Assembly: GCA_017520935.1 (NCBI GenBank)
Contig: JAFXEF010000030.1
Coordinates: 1-64,000 of the forward strand
Length of the DNA stretch: 64,000 nt
Source of the DNA: Bacteroidaceae bacterium
Lineage (GTDB): Bacteria; Bacteroidota; Bacteroidia; Bacteroidales; Bacteroidaceae
Reading direction: 5' to 3'
Shown in pieces: positions 15,270-24,068 of the stretch. The notes beneath the pieces are model-generated. The model did no database searches. It was not told the origin of the DNA and saw only the letters and a list, made by a program, of their open reading frames with translations. The first letter of the stretch is position 1. Every line of letters begins with the position of its first letter. The position numbers and the translations under genes are program-made.

Positions 15270-16619
15270 TTATGTTCTCACAACGTTACGCTTGAAACTG
15301 AAAATAAAGAGTACGATACATACGGTAGTGAGCCCTTCGGCAACAGGAATGGCCAGCCATGCACCAGGGACACCCCACACGAGGGGAAGTATGATAAAGC
15401 TGAACATCAAGAAGATGTATCCACGAAGGGTGGTGAAGACAGTAGCCCAAGTGCCGCGCTTGATGCTTTGGAAATAGCCTATCATAGTGACGTTGACGGC
15501 AAGGAAGAGCAGGTCAACGGCAAAAAGGGGCATACCCTTGACAGCGAGGGCATGCGTGGTGGGATCGTCCTTAACGAAAAGGCTCACCAGCGGGTCGGTA
15601 AGGAGGATGATAAGGGTGGTCATCACCACACTGCACACAATAGCTACAGTAAGCACCAAGCGCAGGGTGTGGCGCACACGCTCCCAGCGACGGGCACCAT
15701 AGTCGTAGCTGATGATGGGCTGAGCCGACTGGGCGATGGCGTTGTTGATCATGAAAAAGAGCGGACTGCAGTAGCAAGCGATGCTGTAGGCAGCCACACC
15801 GCTCTCGCCGAGCAGACTACCGAAGACATAGTTGCCCAGCACAAGCATGAGCGAGATGGCTACCTCGCCAAGGAAACCGGAGAGGCCCAACTTCACCTGC
15901 TGCCACGTCGTCTGCAGCCATCGTGCACTCCGGCCGAAAGCGGCTCTTAGGCTACAGAGTTGTATGCGCTTAGTAAAGAAAATCAGGTAGCCCATGATGA
16001 GCAATGCACCCACAAGGCAACTGAGCGACGAGGCTATGGCAGCTCCCATGATGCCCATATTGAGGGGATAGATGAAAACGTAGTCGAGCAGGATGTTAAG
16101 TCCGGCACCGATAATCTCGCACCACATGGCAAACTTGGGCGCTCCGTCAAGGCGGACATAGAACATTCCGGCAAACAACACGCAGCTGGCAGGCATACCC
16201 ACCGTCACCCATAGCATATACTCCTTGACGAGAGGGAGCAAGCGGTCAGTACTACCGAATAGGTAGGCCATGGTATCGAGATTGAGCAGAATGATAGCCG
16301 AAAGCAGAGTGACAACGGTCACTGCTACAAGCAGCGAAGTGGTAATCTCGCGATTGGCCTCCTTCGTCTTACCCTGTGCCAACGAAATGGAGGCACGCAC
16401 CGAAGCACCTATACCAAACATCAGGGCAATGCCCGTGACGAGCATAAACACCGGTGCGGCAATGTTGATGGCAGCCAGGGCATCGCTACCCACACGCTGC
16501 CCTACGAACATGCCATCGGTAATATTCATCACCGAGCCGGAGAACATTCCTAACAAAGTAGGGAAGAACATCTTCGTGAACAGTCGCCCGGGCGACATAT
16601 GGTAAAAGTCAAGGGACAT
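15270..16619 (-). CDS. MATE-family multidrug/Na+ antiporter
   Basis: The 449-residue inner-membrane protein has twelve hydrophobic segments arranged as two homologous halves, the MatE fold. The start 'MSLDFYHMSPGRLFTKMFFPTLLGMFSGSVMNITDGMFVGQ' is typical of the family, as is 'GGSALLGESGVAAYSI'-like sequence at the start of the second half (FGSLLGESGVAAYSI). It should export cationic drugs or metabolites in exchange for Na+ or H+. It is a single gene. A near-consensus -7 box TACTTTCG lies on the minus strand about 75 bp upstream. Confidence 0.92.
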   Translation of the reverse strand: MSLDFYHMSPGRLFTKMFFPTLLGMFSGSVMNITDGMFVGQRVGSDALAAINIAAPVFMLVTGIALMFGIGASVRASISLAQGKTKEANREITTSLLVAVTVVTLLSAIILLNLDTMAYLFGSTDRLLPLVKEYMLWVTVGMPASCVLFAGMFYVRLDGAPKFAMWCEIIGAGLNILLDYVFIYPLNMGIMGAAIASSLSCLVGALLIMGYLIFFTKRIQLCSLRAAFGRSARWLQTTWQQVKLGLSGFLGEVAISLMLVLGNYVFGSLLGESGVAAYSIACYCSPLFFMINNAIAQSAQPIISYDYGARRWERVRHTLRLVLTVAIVCSVVMTTLIILLTDPLVSLFVKDDPTTHALAVKGMPLFAVDLLFLAVNVTMIGYFQSIKRGTWATVFTTLRGYIFLMFSFIILPLVWGVPGAWLAIPVAEGLTTVCIVLFIFSFKRNVVRT

Positions 16620-16753
16620 CTCTTTTTAATTTAAGTTTTGCAAAACCAACATAGTAGTTTCATAAAGAATCTGTTGTCTTCGCGTTTCAGTATGCGAAAG
16701 TACAAAAAAACTAATAAACTTAATAACTCAAAAAAACAAAAAATCAGATCAAC

Positions 16754-16890
16754 ATGAATATAGGTAGCAAGCTCCCGAACACCTGGGAGTGAATGAGAGC
16801 GGCATCATCGAGCAGATATACCTGCCCAAGCAGATCAAGACAAAGACCCACCCCGAGCAGTTGCTGGGTAATGGGACAGATGGAGGTGAC
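16754..16890 (+). pseudogene. Possible short gene remnant
   Basis: From GTG 16789 the plus strand reads 'NESGIIEQIYLPKQIKTK' and 'THPEQLLGNGTDGG', with codon choices like real genes here. A preceding fragment 'MNIGSKLPNTWE' (16754-16792) lies in another frame. The frame then runs into the acyltransferase gene's other strand. I do not recognise the family. This stretch is the only content of the 16620-16924 spacer apart from a hairpin. Confidence 0.25.
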
Positions 16891-16909
16891 CCTCACAGGC
16901 ACCTCCATC
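16879..16909 (-). terminator. Stem-loop after the acyltransferase gene
   Basis: A perfect 10-bp stem GATGGAGGTG/CACCTCCATC with an 11-nt loop stands 16 bp past the stop codon of the minus-strand gene at 16925. Confidence 0.5.
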
Positions 16910-16924
16910 CTTATCAAATGTTCT

Positions 16925-17956
16925 TCAAAGAAATCGTTTACTCCTTATCCACCCCATCACACCCAATACCAGCAGCCGTGCGATTCCATGGCGCTTGCTC
17001 CATCGCGCCAACAAAAGACATTCGGCTGTGATGACAACTCCGCCAATGAGCACTCCCCACACACCAAGCGAAGGGAGCAGGTGGCACACTCTGGAGATAA
17101 GGATGAATATCAATGTTTGGAAATAATATATACCTAAAGAGTTCTCCCCTGCATCCTTTACAAATCTGATGACACGCTTGGCCGAGCATATCCTATACAC
17201 TCCGTACAGCAAAGGAAGAATCCACCCCAAGGCGAAGAAGGCTATCAACTGGCGCATTGCAGTGTGCAGCACACTGCCTAACATTCCCCAACCCCACACA
17301 TCGGCAAGCTGCGTACGGGCGGCATATAGTGCACCGACATACAACACCAGCATACTGGCTGATATTCCCATACGTCTCTTCCCTGCATATATCCGATTAA
17401 GGGTGTGCTTGCCCGTCATATACCCCACAACGAGGAACGGATAGAGAAACGTGTAACGTGCCGGGATATAGCTATTGTCGGGTATAAAGTATATCAAGCC
17501 ACCTGCCAACACATACATCCACACCTTGTCGCCCATACGTCGGATAAGCAGCAGCAACAACTGGTTGTAGAGCAATGCCCACAGGAACCAAAGATTGCCG
17601 ACAATGGTACTGAGCAATTCCTTCGCACATCCTATTATATCAAACGTTGGATGTACGGCCCACTTGATGGCAAAGGCCAGCACGCCGAAGCTCAAAATGG
17701 GGAGTCCCAACTGCCGCAAGCGCCTCTTTGCTACTTCCAGCTCCGTCCGATGGGTCAATGTCTGCTGCAGGAGGTAACCGCTGACAGCCATGAATAGCGG
17801 CATATGGAACGTGTAGATAAACTTGAATATGGGATTGCTGAAGTATGCCCCTTGCAAGAAATATTCCGCGCCATAGCAGTATTGGATGGCATGTCCCACG
17901 AGCACCAATAGGATGGCAACTCCTTTGATGAAGTCAATATAATCATTTCTTTTCAT
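16925..17956 (-). CDS. Acyltransferase family 3 (O-acetyltransferase), membrane
   Basis: The 343-residue protein has about ten membrane segments and the family start 'YIDFIKGVAILLVLVGHAIQY', with the conserved His near residue 21. 'TFHMPLFMAVSGYL' and 'LWFLWALL' are further hallmarks. Such enzymes O-acetylate surface polysaccharides, peptidoglycan or lipids. The start is the ATG at 17956 (MKRNDYIDF); the upstream ATG would add only two residues. A shortened relative lies 28 bp upstream on the same strand, so this was a tandem pair of acyltransferase genes. Confidence 0.88.
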   Translation of the reverse strand: MKRNDYIDFIKGVAILLVLVGHAIQYCYGAEYFLQGAYFSNPIFKFIYTFHMPLFMAVSGYLLQQTLTHRTELEVAKRRLRQLGLPILSFGVLAFAIKWAVHPTFDIIGCAKELLSTIVGNLWFLWALLYNQLLLLLIRRMGDKVWMYVLAGGLIYFIPDNSYIPARYTFLYPFLVVGYMTGKHTLNRIYAGKRRMGISASMLVLYVGALYAARTQLADVWGWGMLGSVLHTAMRQLIAFFALGWILPLLYGVYRICSAKRVIRFVKDAGENSLGIYYFQTLIFILISRVCHLLPSLGVWGVLIGGVVITAECLLLARWSKRHGIARLLVLGVMGWIRSKRFL

Positions 17957-17983
17957 AAACATTCTAATTGTTACAACCTGAAA

Positions 17984-18397
17984 TCATATTCCCACCCAGG
18001 CATTTGGAGCCCAACGGATACGATCAGCAATCCAAGTGACAATGTAGCTGACAAGAATCAAAAGTAACGCAATAACCAACGGACGTATCCATAGCGGGCA
18101 CCATCCCCACACGTCAAACATACAGAGCATCCCCACCAACGGATAGGGAACGAGTAGGCGTTTTAGCCGTCGTGACAGGAATTGCCCTATTGGTAAGGAC
18201 TCTCCTCCGAGCATAAATACTACCGATAGCATAAAGAATAGTGGGACTCCCATCACCACCAGTTCTTGATAAATGTAGCGGACATCGCCGGCGACAGGCT
18301 CATCGAGTCGCAAGCCACTCCACGCATGCTGTGTGATGACCAGCAGTATGGCTGCCATGCGAATCAGGTCAAGAAAAACGACACGTTGTGTTTTCAT
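17984..18397 (-). pseudogene. Acyltransferase family 3, internally deleted
   Basis: The 137 codons start normally (MKTQRVVFLDLIRMAAILLV, 'ITQHAWSGL', 'ELVVMGVPLFFMLSVVFML'), which is the first 90 residues of the family. 'RRLKRLLVPYP' then jumps to 'LVIALLLILVSYIVTWIADRI', which looks like the last membrane helix and tail. About 200 residues are missing although the frame stays open. The shortened product would lack most membrane helices and is unlikely to be active. The ATG at 18397 is used because the upstream in-frame start is only TTG. Confidence 0.7.
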
Positions 18398-18450
18398 TTG
18401 TGTTTTTTCCGACAAAATTATAGGTACCTACAAAGTGTAGGCAGCACAAG

Positions 18451-18494
18451 GATATTGCAATTACATTACAGCGATATTGCAAATGTATTGCATC
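18451..18494. repeat. GATATTGCAA repeat, period 22 bp
   Basis: GATATTGCAA at 18451-18460 and 18473-18482, upstream of the deleted acyltransferase gene. A weaker TATTGCATC follows. Nothing else is seen in the 18416-18716 spacer except the terminator at 18642. Confidence 0.5.
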
Positions 18495-18641
18495 ATCAGT
18501 AACACTACACTACGCCATTGGTAATCAACACATGTCTCCGTTGTGTTGTACACGATATACACAGCAACAATAGGATGAATATAGGCAAAAACGTGGCAAG
18601 GGAGAGAAACGTCCCTCTCCGATCCGTGCGAATAAAACAGG

Positions 18642-18680
18642 AACCGCCTTCTCACGGAAAAGTCCGATGAAAAGGCGGTT
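18642..18680 (-). terminator. Terminator of miaB
   Basis: A perfect 9-bp stem AACCGCCTT/AAGGCGGTT (18642-18650 with 18672-18680), 36 bp beyond the miaB stop. T-rich sequence follows on both sides, so it can act in both directions. Confidence 0.75.
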
Positions 18681-18716
18681 TTTATGTTGATAGCAAACTT
18701 ACTCCGGCAGTTGTTA

Positions 18717-20078
18717 TTACTTCTCTACTGGGTGGCCAATGAGCGTTGCGGAGCTGGCATCCGTAATCTCTACCATTACACGGTCGCCGATGCGGTAGTT
18801 ATGCTTGTCGAATACGACAGTCTTGTTTTGCTCGGTACGACCACATAATTGTTCGCGTGAACGCTTCGAGTATCCCTCTACCAGTACTTCATAGGTGTTG
18901 CCTATGCAGCGGCGATTGCTCTCGGCAGAGAGTTCGTTCTGTAAAGCAATAATCTCATTGAGACGACGTATCTTTACTTCTTCGGGCACATCATCGGGGA
19001 GATGGCGGCTGGCGTAGGTGCCGGGACGCTCGCTGTACTTGAACATGAAGGCTGAGTCGTATCCACACAAGCGCATCAGTGAGAGTGACTCTTGATGGTC
19101 CTCTTCAGTTTCAGAATGGAACCCAGAGAAGATATCGGTGCTGAGTCCGCAATCGGGGATGATACGGCGTATGGCCTCCACACGCTCCAGATACCATTCA
19201 CGAGTGTACTTGCGATTCATCAGCCCAAGGATGCGTGTACTACCGCTTTGCACGGGCAGATGTATATGCTTGCAGATGTTGGGCACTTCGGCAATGGCAT
19301 GTAAAGTTTCGTCGCTCATATCCTTGGGGTGCGAGGTAGTGAAGCGCACACGCATCTGTGGCACAGCAGCCGCCACCATACGCAACAAGGTGGGGAAGGT
19401 GATGATCTCTCCATGACGCTCGAAGCGATACGAGTTCACATTCTGCCCCAGCAGCGTCACCTCCTTGTATCCCTTTTGAGCCAAGTCGTTCACCTCGTTC
19501 AGTATGCTCTCCACATCGCGACTACGTTCACGACCACGAGTATAGGGCACTATGCAGTAGTGGCAGAAGTTGTTGCAGCCACGCATAATGGAAACAAAGC
19601 CCGAGATGTGGCTCGTGCAGATACGCGAGGGAATGACATCCCGATAGGTCTCTGTGGTAGATAGCTCAACATTCATAGCCTTCTCTCCCGCCTCTACTTG
19701 AGCTATGAGGTCGGGCAACGACAAGTAAGCATCAGGGCCAGCCACGAGATTTACCCCATAATTTTCTATCAGATTCTCTTTTACGCGTTCGGCCATACAG
19801 CCCACTACACCTATGATTAGTCTGCGTCCTTTTCTTCGTAAGGCGTTCAGCGCATCAAGCCGATGCAAAATTTTCTGTTCGGCATTGTCACGTATAGAGC
19901 AGGTGTTGAGCAGTATGGCATCGGCCACATCAAGGTTATCACACGGCTCATATCCAGCCATTTTCATCACTGAAGCTATCACCTCACTGTCGGCCACATT
20001 CATCTGGCATCCGTAGGTCTCAATGAAGAGGCGCTTCACAGCCTCCTCTCCGCGGGATATATTTGCTTGCATATTCAT
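18717..20078 (-). CDS. miaB: tRNA-2-methylthio-N6-dimethylallyladenosine synthase MiaB
   Basis: MiaB is a radical-SAM methylthiotransferase that adds the 2-methylthio group to i6A37 in tRNAs reading codons that start with U. The N-terminal domain holds three cysteines for one [4Fe-4S] cluster in 'ETYGCQMN', 'LLNTCSIR' and 'GCMAER'. The radical-SAM CxxxCxxC is in 'MRGCNNFCHYCIVPYTRGRE'. A TRAM domain (VEGYSKRSREQLCGRTEQNK) closes the protein. Its 453 aa are normal for the family. It stands alone, with a terminator behind it. Confidence 0.96.
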   Translation of the reverse strand: MNMQANISRGEEAVKRLFIETYGCQMNVADSEVIASVMKMAGYEPCDNLDVADAILLNTCSIRDNAEQKILHRLDALNALRRKGRRLIIGVVGCMAERVKENLIENYGVNLVAGPDAYLSLPDLIAQVEAGEKAMNVELSTTETYRDVIPSRICTSHISGFVSIMRGCNNFCHYCIVPYTRGRERSRDVESILNEVNDLAQKGYKEVTLLGQNVNSYRFERHGEIITFPTLLRMVAAAVPQMRVRFTTSHPKDMSDETLHAIAEVPNICKHIHLPVQSGSTRILGLMNRKYTREWYLERVEAIRRIIPDCGLSTDIFSGFHSETEEDHQESLSLMRLCGYDSAFMFKYSERPGTYASRHLPDDVPEEVKIRRLNEIIALQNELSAESNRRCIGNTYEVLVEGYSKRSREQLCGRTEQNKTVVFDKHNYRIGDRVMVEITDASSATLIGHPVEK

Positions 20079-20366
20079 CGTTGTATTTTGCGGTGCGAAG
20101 ATACGGCTATTTTATGAGAAAATCGTCAAAAAAGCCATTTTTACATCTTATTGATAATTAAATATTGAACAAACTCAACTTTTTTAAAAGTTTTTTACAG
20201 TTTTTCTTTGTCGTTAAGAAAAAAAGTTCCAAATTTGCATCAAACATTAGATTTTTTCATAGTTAAGGTTTAGGTTAAATGGAGAAGAGGGGCTGTGAAG
20301 TTCCTCTTTTTTGAGAAAATATACCTTTACAAGATAACCAATCATTAGCCCAATCTGTCCGTAGCA

Positions 20367-21434
20367 ATGACTTCTATACATCCACTTACCTCGCTTCGTC
20401 TTTTGTTCGCCCTGATGGTGTTTGCTTCGCATTGCAACATCGTGAGTGACAGTTTCGATATACCCATCCTTACCGAAGGGTACGTAGGGGTGAGCTTCTT
20501 CTTTGTGCTAAGCGGATTCATCATCTCATACAGTTACGATGAGCGCTTCCTGCAAAGAAGCGTCACAGCATACGATTTCTTTACCGCCCGCGTGGCACGC
20601 ATCTACCCACTACATTGGCTCATGCTCCTGATTACCGTAGCCTTGGGTACTTACACACTGGACAATGGGCTTGCCGACTGGATGCGGCACTTTGTGGCCA
20701 ATCTCCTATTATGCCAAGCTTATGTACCCGATGCCGGCTATTACTTCTCCTTCAACAGCCCCTCGTGGAGCCTTTGCTGTGAGCAGCTTTTCTACCTCTG
20801 TTTCCCTCTTATGACTCTGCTGCTTCGACATCCACGTAGATTGCAACTCCTTTTTGTCTTGTGCGCTATAGCAGTAGTGACGGGCATGCATTTTACACCG
20901 TCTGATATGGCCAAGGGAATATGGTATGTAAATCCCTTGACGCGGTTCCCCGATTTTATTTTGGGAATGATGACCTATTTGTACTATCGCAAGGAGCGAA
21001 CTTCCGGCACTCACTCCCATCGCCACGACACCCTATTCGAGTTTGCTGCCATATTACTGTTCGTGATTTTCTATGCAGCATCGCCCCACATACCACAAAT
21101 ATACCGTTACTCCTGCTACTATTGGCTACCCATAGCAGGGATTATCTACGTGTTTGCCCGACAAGGAGGCACCGTATCACGATGGCTTAGTGCCCGATGG
21201 CTGACGTTAGGTGGTGAGGTGAGTTTCGGGTTCTACCTCATCCATCATCTGCTGTTCAGACTATATGTAGAGGCTGAGCGGTATTTCCACTTCAGCCTAT
21301 CCCCCTTGCTTGCCGTTCTCCTCATATTCTTTTTGACGTTGCTTCTCAGCGTGATGTCATTTTATCTTTTTGAGCGCCCGATGAACAAGCAGGTGAAGCG
21401 TATTGCATTATTTTTTCGAAAAAACACACAATAG
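20367..21434 (+). CDS. Acyltransferase family 3 (OafA-like N-terminal type), membrane
   Basis: The 355-residue integral membrane protein begins 'HPLTSLRLLFALMVFASHCNIV', with the conserved His near residue 22, and continues 'GYVGVSFFFVLSGFIISYSY' and 'ARVARIYPLHWLMLL' (the family RxxR/YP motif). It ends with 'LFERPMNKQVKRI', the canonical C-terminal 'ERP' motif. The predicted job is O-acylation of a surface glycan or lipid. It is not closely similar to the acyltransferases at 16925 and 17984, so it is not a recent copy. The 288-bp gap before it is AT-rich without a gene and must contain its promoter. Confidence 0.88.
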   Translation: MTSIHPLTSLRLLFALMVFASHCNIVSDSFDIPILTEGYVGVSFFFVLSGFIISYSYDERFLQRSVTAYDFFTARVARIYPLHWLMLLITVALGTYTLDNGLADWMRHFVANLLLCQAYVPDAGYYFSFNSPSWSLCCEQLFYLCFPLMTLLLRHPRRLQLLFVLCAIAVVTGMHFTPSDMAKGIWYVNPLTRFPDFILGMMTYLYYRKERTSGTHSHRHDTLFEFAAILLFVIFYAASPHIPQIYRYSCYYWLPIAGIIYVFARQGGTVSRWLSARWLTLGGEVSFGFYLIHHLLFRLYVEAERYFHFSLSPLLAVLLIFFLTLLLSVMSFYLFERPMNKQVKRIALFFRKNTQ

Positions 21435-21436
21435 CT

Positions 21437-21467
21437 CTTGTGAATTCAAAGAAAAGTGTTACCTTTG
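21437..21467 (+). promoter_or_regulatory. Promoter of tRNA-Leu(CAA)
   Basis: CTTG (21437-21440), 19 bases, TACCTTTG (21460-21467), 22 bases ahead of the tRNA. Confidence 0.6.
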
Positions 21468-21489
21468 CACCCGAATTCGTCAACACAAT

Positions 21490-21571
21490 GCCCAGATGGC
21501 GGAATCGGTAGACGCGCTGGTCTCAAACACCAGTGGGGCAACCCATCCCGGTTCGACCCCGGGTCTGGGTA
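21490..21571 (+). tRNA. tRNA-Leu(CAA)
   Basis: An 82-nt class II tRNA: acceptor GCCCAGA/TCTGGGT, anticodon loop CTCAAAC on CTGGT/ACCAG, variable arm TGGGGCAACCCA, T-loop GTTCGACC. The anticodon CAA reads UUG. CCA is not encoded. Confidence 0.95.
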
Positions 21572-21577
21572 CTGAAT

Positions 21578-21609
21578 TGGGGAGAGCTGAAAAGTTCTCC
21601 CCATTTTTT
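21578..21609 (+). terminator. Terminator of tRNA-Leu(CAA)
   Basis: Stem TGGGGAGA/TCTCCCCA (21578-21585 with 21596-21603) followed by TTTTTT. Confidence 0.85.
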
Positions 21610-21788
21610 CCTCCTCTCAACAGATCAGTTCCTTGAAAGGTTAATCCTACACTATACTACAGCATTGATTCCGTTTTTTCTCCATCAAACTCAATTTGAA
21701 GCATAAAACAAAGTGTCTACTCCATGATAGTATATGGCATAATAGGTTAAGCTTGCGCTGAATTAGTATCACTAAAACACACTGTCGT

Positions 21789-22589
21789 ATGAAGTACGAG
21801 AAACAACTACACCTCTACCCAATGCCACATAATAAGGTCGTGGCATTCAGTACTACACGCCACGGAGGATGTAGCAGTGGCACATACGGGACATTCAACA
21901 GTACACCTTACACAGACGATGAACCAGCAATGGTACGGGTCAATCAAGAAGCGCTTTGTCAGCTCCTAAACATATCTACCGACCGGCTCATCATCCCCTA
22001 CCAGACACATAGCTGTAACCTACTCACTATTGATGATGCCTTCATGCATCTGACGGTCGATGCACGCCATGCCATGCTACAAGAAAAAGATGCCGTGATA
22101 ACCGATATTGCAGGACTATGTATCTGCGTGTCAACGGCTGATTGTATTCCCGTACTTCTCTACGATGCCACACACAATGCCATAGCGGCCGTACACGCTG
22201 GATGGCGAGGTACGAAGGAGCGCATCGTGGAACAAACATTGCAAGCTATGCATACTACCTACAGCACTGTAAGTACCGACATACACGCCATTATTGGTCC
22301 TGGCATATCACTCGAAGCCTTTGAAGTGGGAATCGAAGTTTATGATGCTTTCGCGAAAGCAAATTTCGACATGGAACAAATTGCCCGTTGGAATCATGAG
22401 AATGGGAAGTATCACCTCAACCTCCCTGCAGCCAATCGTATGCAGCTACTTGCCTATGGGGTGCCGCCCGCTCAAATTCACGACAGTGGCATCTGTACCT
22501 ATACTCAGCATAACGATTTCTTCTCGGCTCGACGCCTCGGCATCAAGTCCGGAAGGGTACTTAATGGAATTATGTTGAATGGAGACTAA
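21789..22589 (+). CDS. pgeF: YfiH/PgeF-family purine nucleoside phosphorylase (laccase domain)
   Basis: Members of this family were once called polyphenol oxidases. They cleave purine nucleosides and adenosine, and a role in editing peptidoglycan precursors has been described for PgeF. The metal-site residues are visible: 'STTRHGGCSSG' near the N-terminus, 'CVSTADCIPVLLYD' with its Cys, and 'AAVHAGWRGT' with its His. 'IGPGISLEAFEVG' is another family signature. The length of 266 aa is typical. It is followed 33 bp later by a B3/B4-domain gene on the same strand, probably in one transcript. Confidence 0.92.
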   Translation: MKYEKQLHLYPMPHNKVVAFSTTRHGGCSSGTYGTFNSTPYTDDEPAMVRVNQEALCQLLNISTDRLIIPYQTHSCNLLTIDDAFMHLTVDARHAMLQEKDAVITDIAGLCICVSTADCIPVLLYDATHNAIAAVHAGWRGTKERIVEQTLQAMHTTYSTVSTDIHAIIGPGISLEAFEVGIEVYDAFAKANFDMEQIARWNHENGKYHLNLPAANRMQLLAYGVPPAQIHDSGICTYTQHNDFFSARRLGIKSGRVLNGIMLNGD

Positions 22590-22622
22590 CTTCTCATCAT
22601 TGACACTTAAAACAACACCTCA

Positions 22623-23285
22623 ATGTTCAATATCACCGTTTCAGAAGAAATAAAGGCCTGCTGGCCGCAATACCGTGGAACAGCCGTACTGGCCACCGTA
22701 AAGAATACTCTATACAGCGAGCCGCTATGGGAAGAAATCGCTCATTTCACCGAACATCTCCGTGCCACGGAAACCACCGAAAGCATCAAGCATCAAGCAG
22801 CTATCGTAGCCACCCGTGAGGCATATCGTGCTTGTGGTAAGGATCCCAGTCGATATCGCCCTTCGGCCGAAGCATTACGCAGGCGTTTGTTGCGCGGACT
22901 CGAACTGTATCAGATTGACACGCTCGTGGATCTCATCAATCTCGTATCACTCCGCACGGGCTATTCTATTGGCGGATTTGATGCCGACAAGATTGTGGGC
23001 ACCAATCTCTGTCTCGGGATAGGCAAGCAGGACGAAGCCTTCGAAGGAATAGGACGCGGGGTGCTTAACATAGAACACATGCCCGTCATACGCGATGCAG
23101 CAGGTGGCATAGGTACACCCACCAGTGATCACGAACGTACGAAAATGGGGATAGACACCTGCCACATCCTGGCCATCATCAATGGATATAGTGGTAGTGA
23201 AGGACTACAAGATGCAGCTGATATGACCATAAATCTACTACAGCGGTATGCCTCGGCGGAGAAATGCTCCTCGTGGATGTTTTAG
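22623..23285 (+). CDS. B3/B4 tRNA-binding-domain protein
   Basis: The 220-residue protein corresponds to the B3/B4 domain of phenylalanyl-tRNA synthetase beta chain, standing alone. Typical features are 'REAYRACGKDPSRYRPSAEALRRRLLRG' and 'TLVDLINLVSLRTGYSIGGFDADKI'. Free-standing B3/B4 proteins are thought to edit or bind misacylated aminoacyl-tRNAs, but the substrate of this one is unknown. It is cytoplasmic, with no signal or membrane segment. It lies just behind pgeF. Confidence 0.85.
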   Translation: MFNITVSEEIKACWPQYRGTAVLATVKNTLYSEPLWEEIAHFTEHLRATETTESIKHQAAIVATREAYRACGKDPSRYRPSAEALRRRLLRGLELYQIDTLVDLINLVSLRTGYSIGGFDADKIVGTNLCLGIGKQDEAFEGIGRGVLNIEHMPVIRDAAGGIGTPTSDHERTKMGIDTCHILAIINGYSGSEGLQDAADMTINLLQRYASAEKCSSWMF

Positions 23286-23489
23286 AATAATTCCGTAATA
23301 TTTATTGTTTTTTAGAACAGTTTTCTCTTGCCAGTTCCTAAAAAAGACATGTCTTTGCAGTCGATTTATGTGAGAAGAATCTAAATAAGGCAAAAAGATT
23401 GGAATGAAAAGAGTCTCGGATTTACTGCACAGCGTAGTCGATATAACCAACCAGAAGAATGATCGGAAGGAAAGTTTACCTCACGTATA

Positions 23490-23678
23490 ATGCGCACCCC
23501 TGACTATTATGGCTACTGCACGATGATATCAAATTGCAAGTGAATACAGGTGTACAGAGAGAGCATCCTGAATCACTTCCAGCCAGACTTAGACCGTGGC
23601 GAATTCCGCGATTCAAGCTATTTCTATGATCCTACGCAGCCGCACACCCTTTTCAGAGGCTTCAAGATTACCAACTAA
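23490..23678 (+). pseudogene. Remnant of an unidentified gene with an internal stop
   Basis: From ATG 23490 the frame reads 'MRTPDYYGYCTMISNCK', a TGA at 23541-23543, then 'IQVYRESILNHFQPDLDRGE' and on to 'DPTQPHTLFRGFKITN' before TAA. The amino-acid texture and codon choice after the stop are those of real protein. A short in-frame ATG at 23404 (MKRVSDLLHSVVDITNQKN) in another frame may be another piece. I cannot name the family. This fills most of the 23286-23699 spacer. Confidence 0.45.
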
Positions 23679-23699
23679 CTTGATTTTTTGCAGCCATCA

Positions 23700-23731
23700 T
23701 TTGCAGTATTGATTAATATTTTATACCTTTG
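23700..23731 (+). promoter_or_regulatory. Promoter of the tRNA-Gly/tRNA-Leu pair
   Basis: TTTG (23700-23703), 20 bases, TACCTTTG (23724-23731). Confidence 0.8.
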
Positions 23732-23758
23732 TGACCGAATTTAAGCAAATGTATATTT

Positions 23759-23831
23759 GCGGAAATAGCTCAGTTGGTAGAGCACAACCTTGCCAAGGTT
23801 GGGGTCGCGAGTTCGAGTCTCGTTTTCCGCT
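23759..23831 (+). tRNA. tRNA-Gly(GCC)
   Basis: A 73-nt cloverleaf with acceptor GCGGAAA/TTTCCGC, anticodon loop TTGCCAA on CAACC/GGTTG, T-loop GTTCGAGT and the U73 discriminator usual for Gly. Confidence 0.96.
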
Positions 23832-23839
23832 CTAAGGCC

Positions 23840-23925
23840 GCTCGAATGGTGGAATCGGTAGACACGAAGGACTTAAAATCCTTTGGCCAGTGATGGCTGT
23901 GCGGGTTCAAGTCCCGCTTCGAGTA
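23840..23925 (+). tRNA. tRNA-Leu(TAA)
   Basis: An 86-nt class II tRNA with acceptor GCTCGAA/TTCGAGT, anticodon loop CTTAAAA on AAGGA/TCCTT and a long variable arm. It lies 8 bases behind tRNA-Gly, so the pair is one transcript. Confidence 0.96.
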
Positions 23926-23929
23926 CTTC

Positions 23930-23971
23930 GAAAGCCTCTATTAATCATTGATTTATGGAGGCTTTCTCTTT
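23930..23971 (+). terminator. Terminator of the tRNA pair
   Basis: Perfect stem GAAAGCCTC/GAGGCTTTC (23930-23938 with 23958-23966), then TCTTTTT. Confidence 0.85.
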
Positions 23972-24068
23972 TTCCTACATATTCCTATATTGTCAGCATT
24001 TTTATGTTATTTACTCTCGTTCCATAAGGTTTTGCGACATTTGTGTAAACCAATGTGTAAACCAGAAC
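23972..24068. other. Possible old integration scar behind tRNA-Leu(TAA)
   Basis: The short direct repeat TGTGTAAACCA (24038-24048 and again TGTGTAAACCAG at 24053-24064) lies in an AT-rich stretch that also reads as open codons on both strands. tRNA 3' ends are common integrase targets and this texture resembles the edge of such elements. No att duplication is visible. Confidence 0.2.

Noticed and set aside
15240..15950. 236-codon plus-strand frame opposite the MATE gene
   Set aside because: Repetitive charged translation typical of the complement of membrane-protein codons; the MATE gene is certain.
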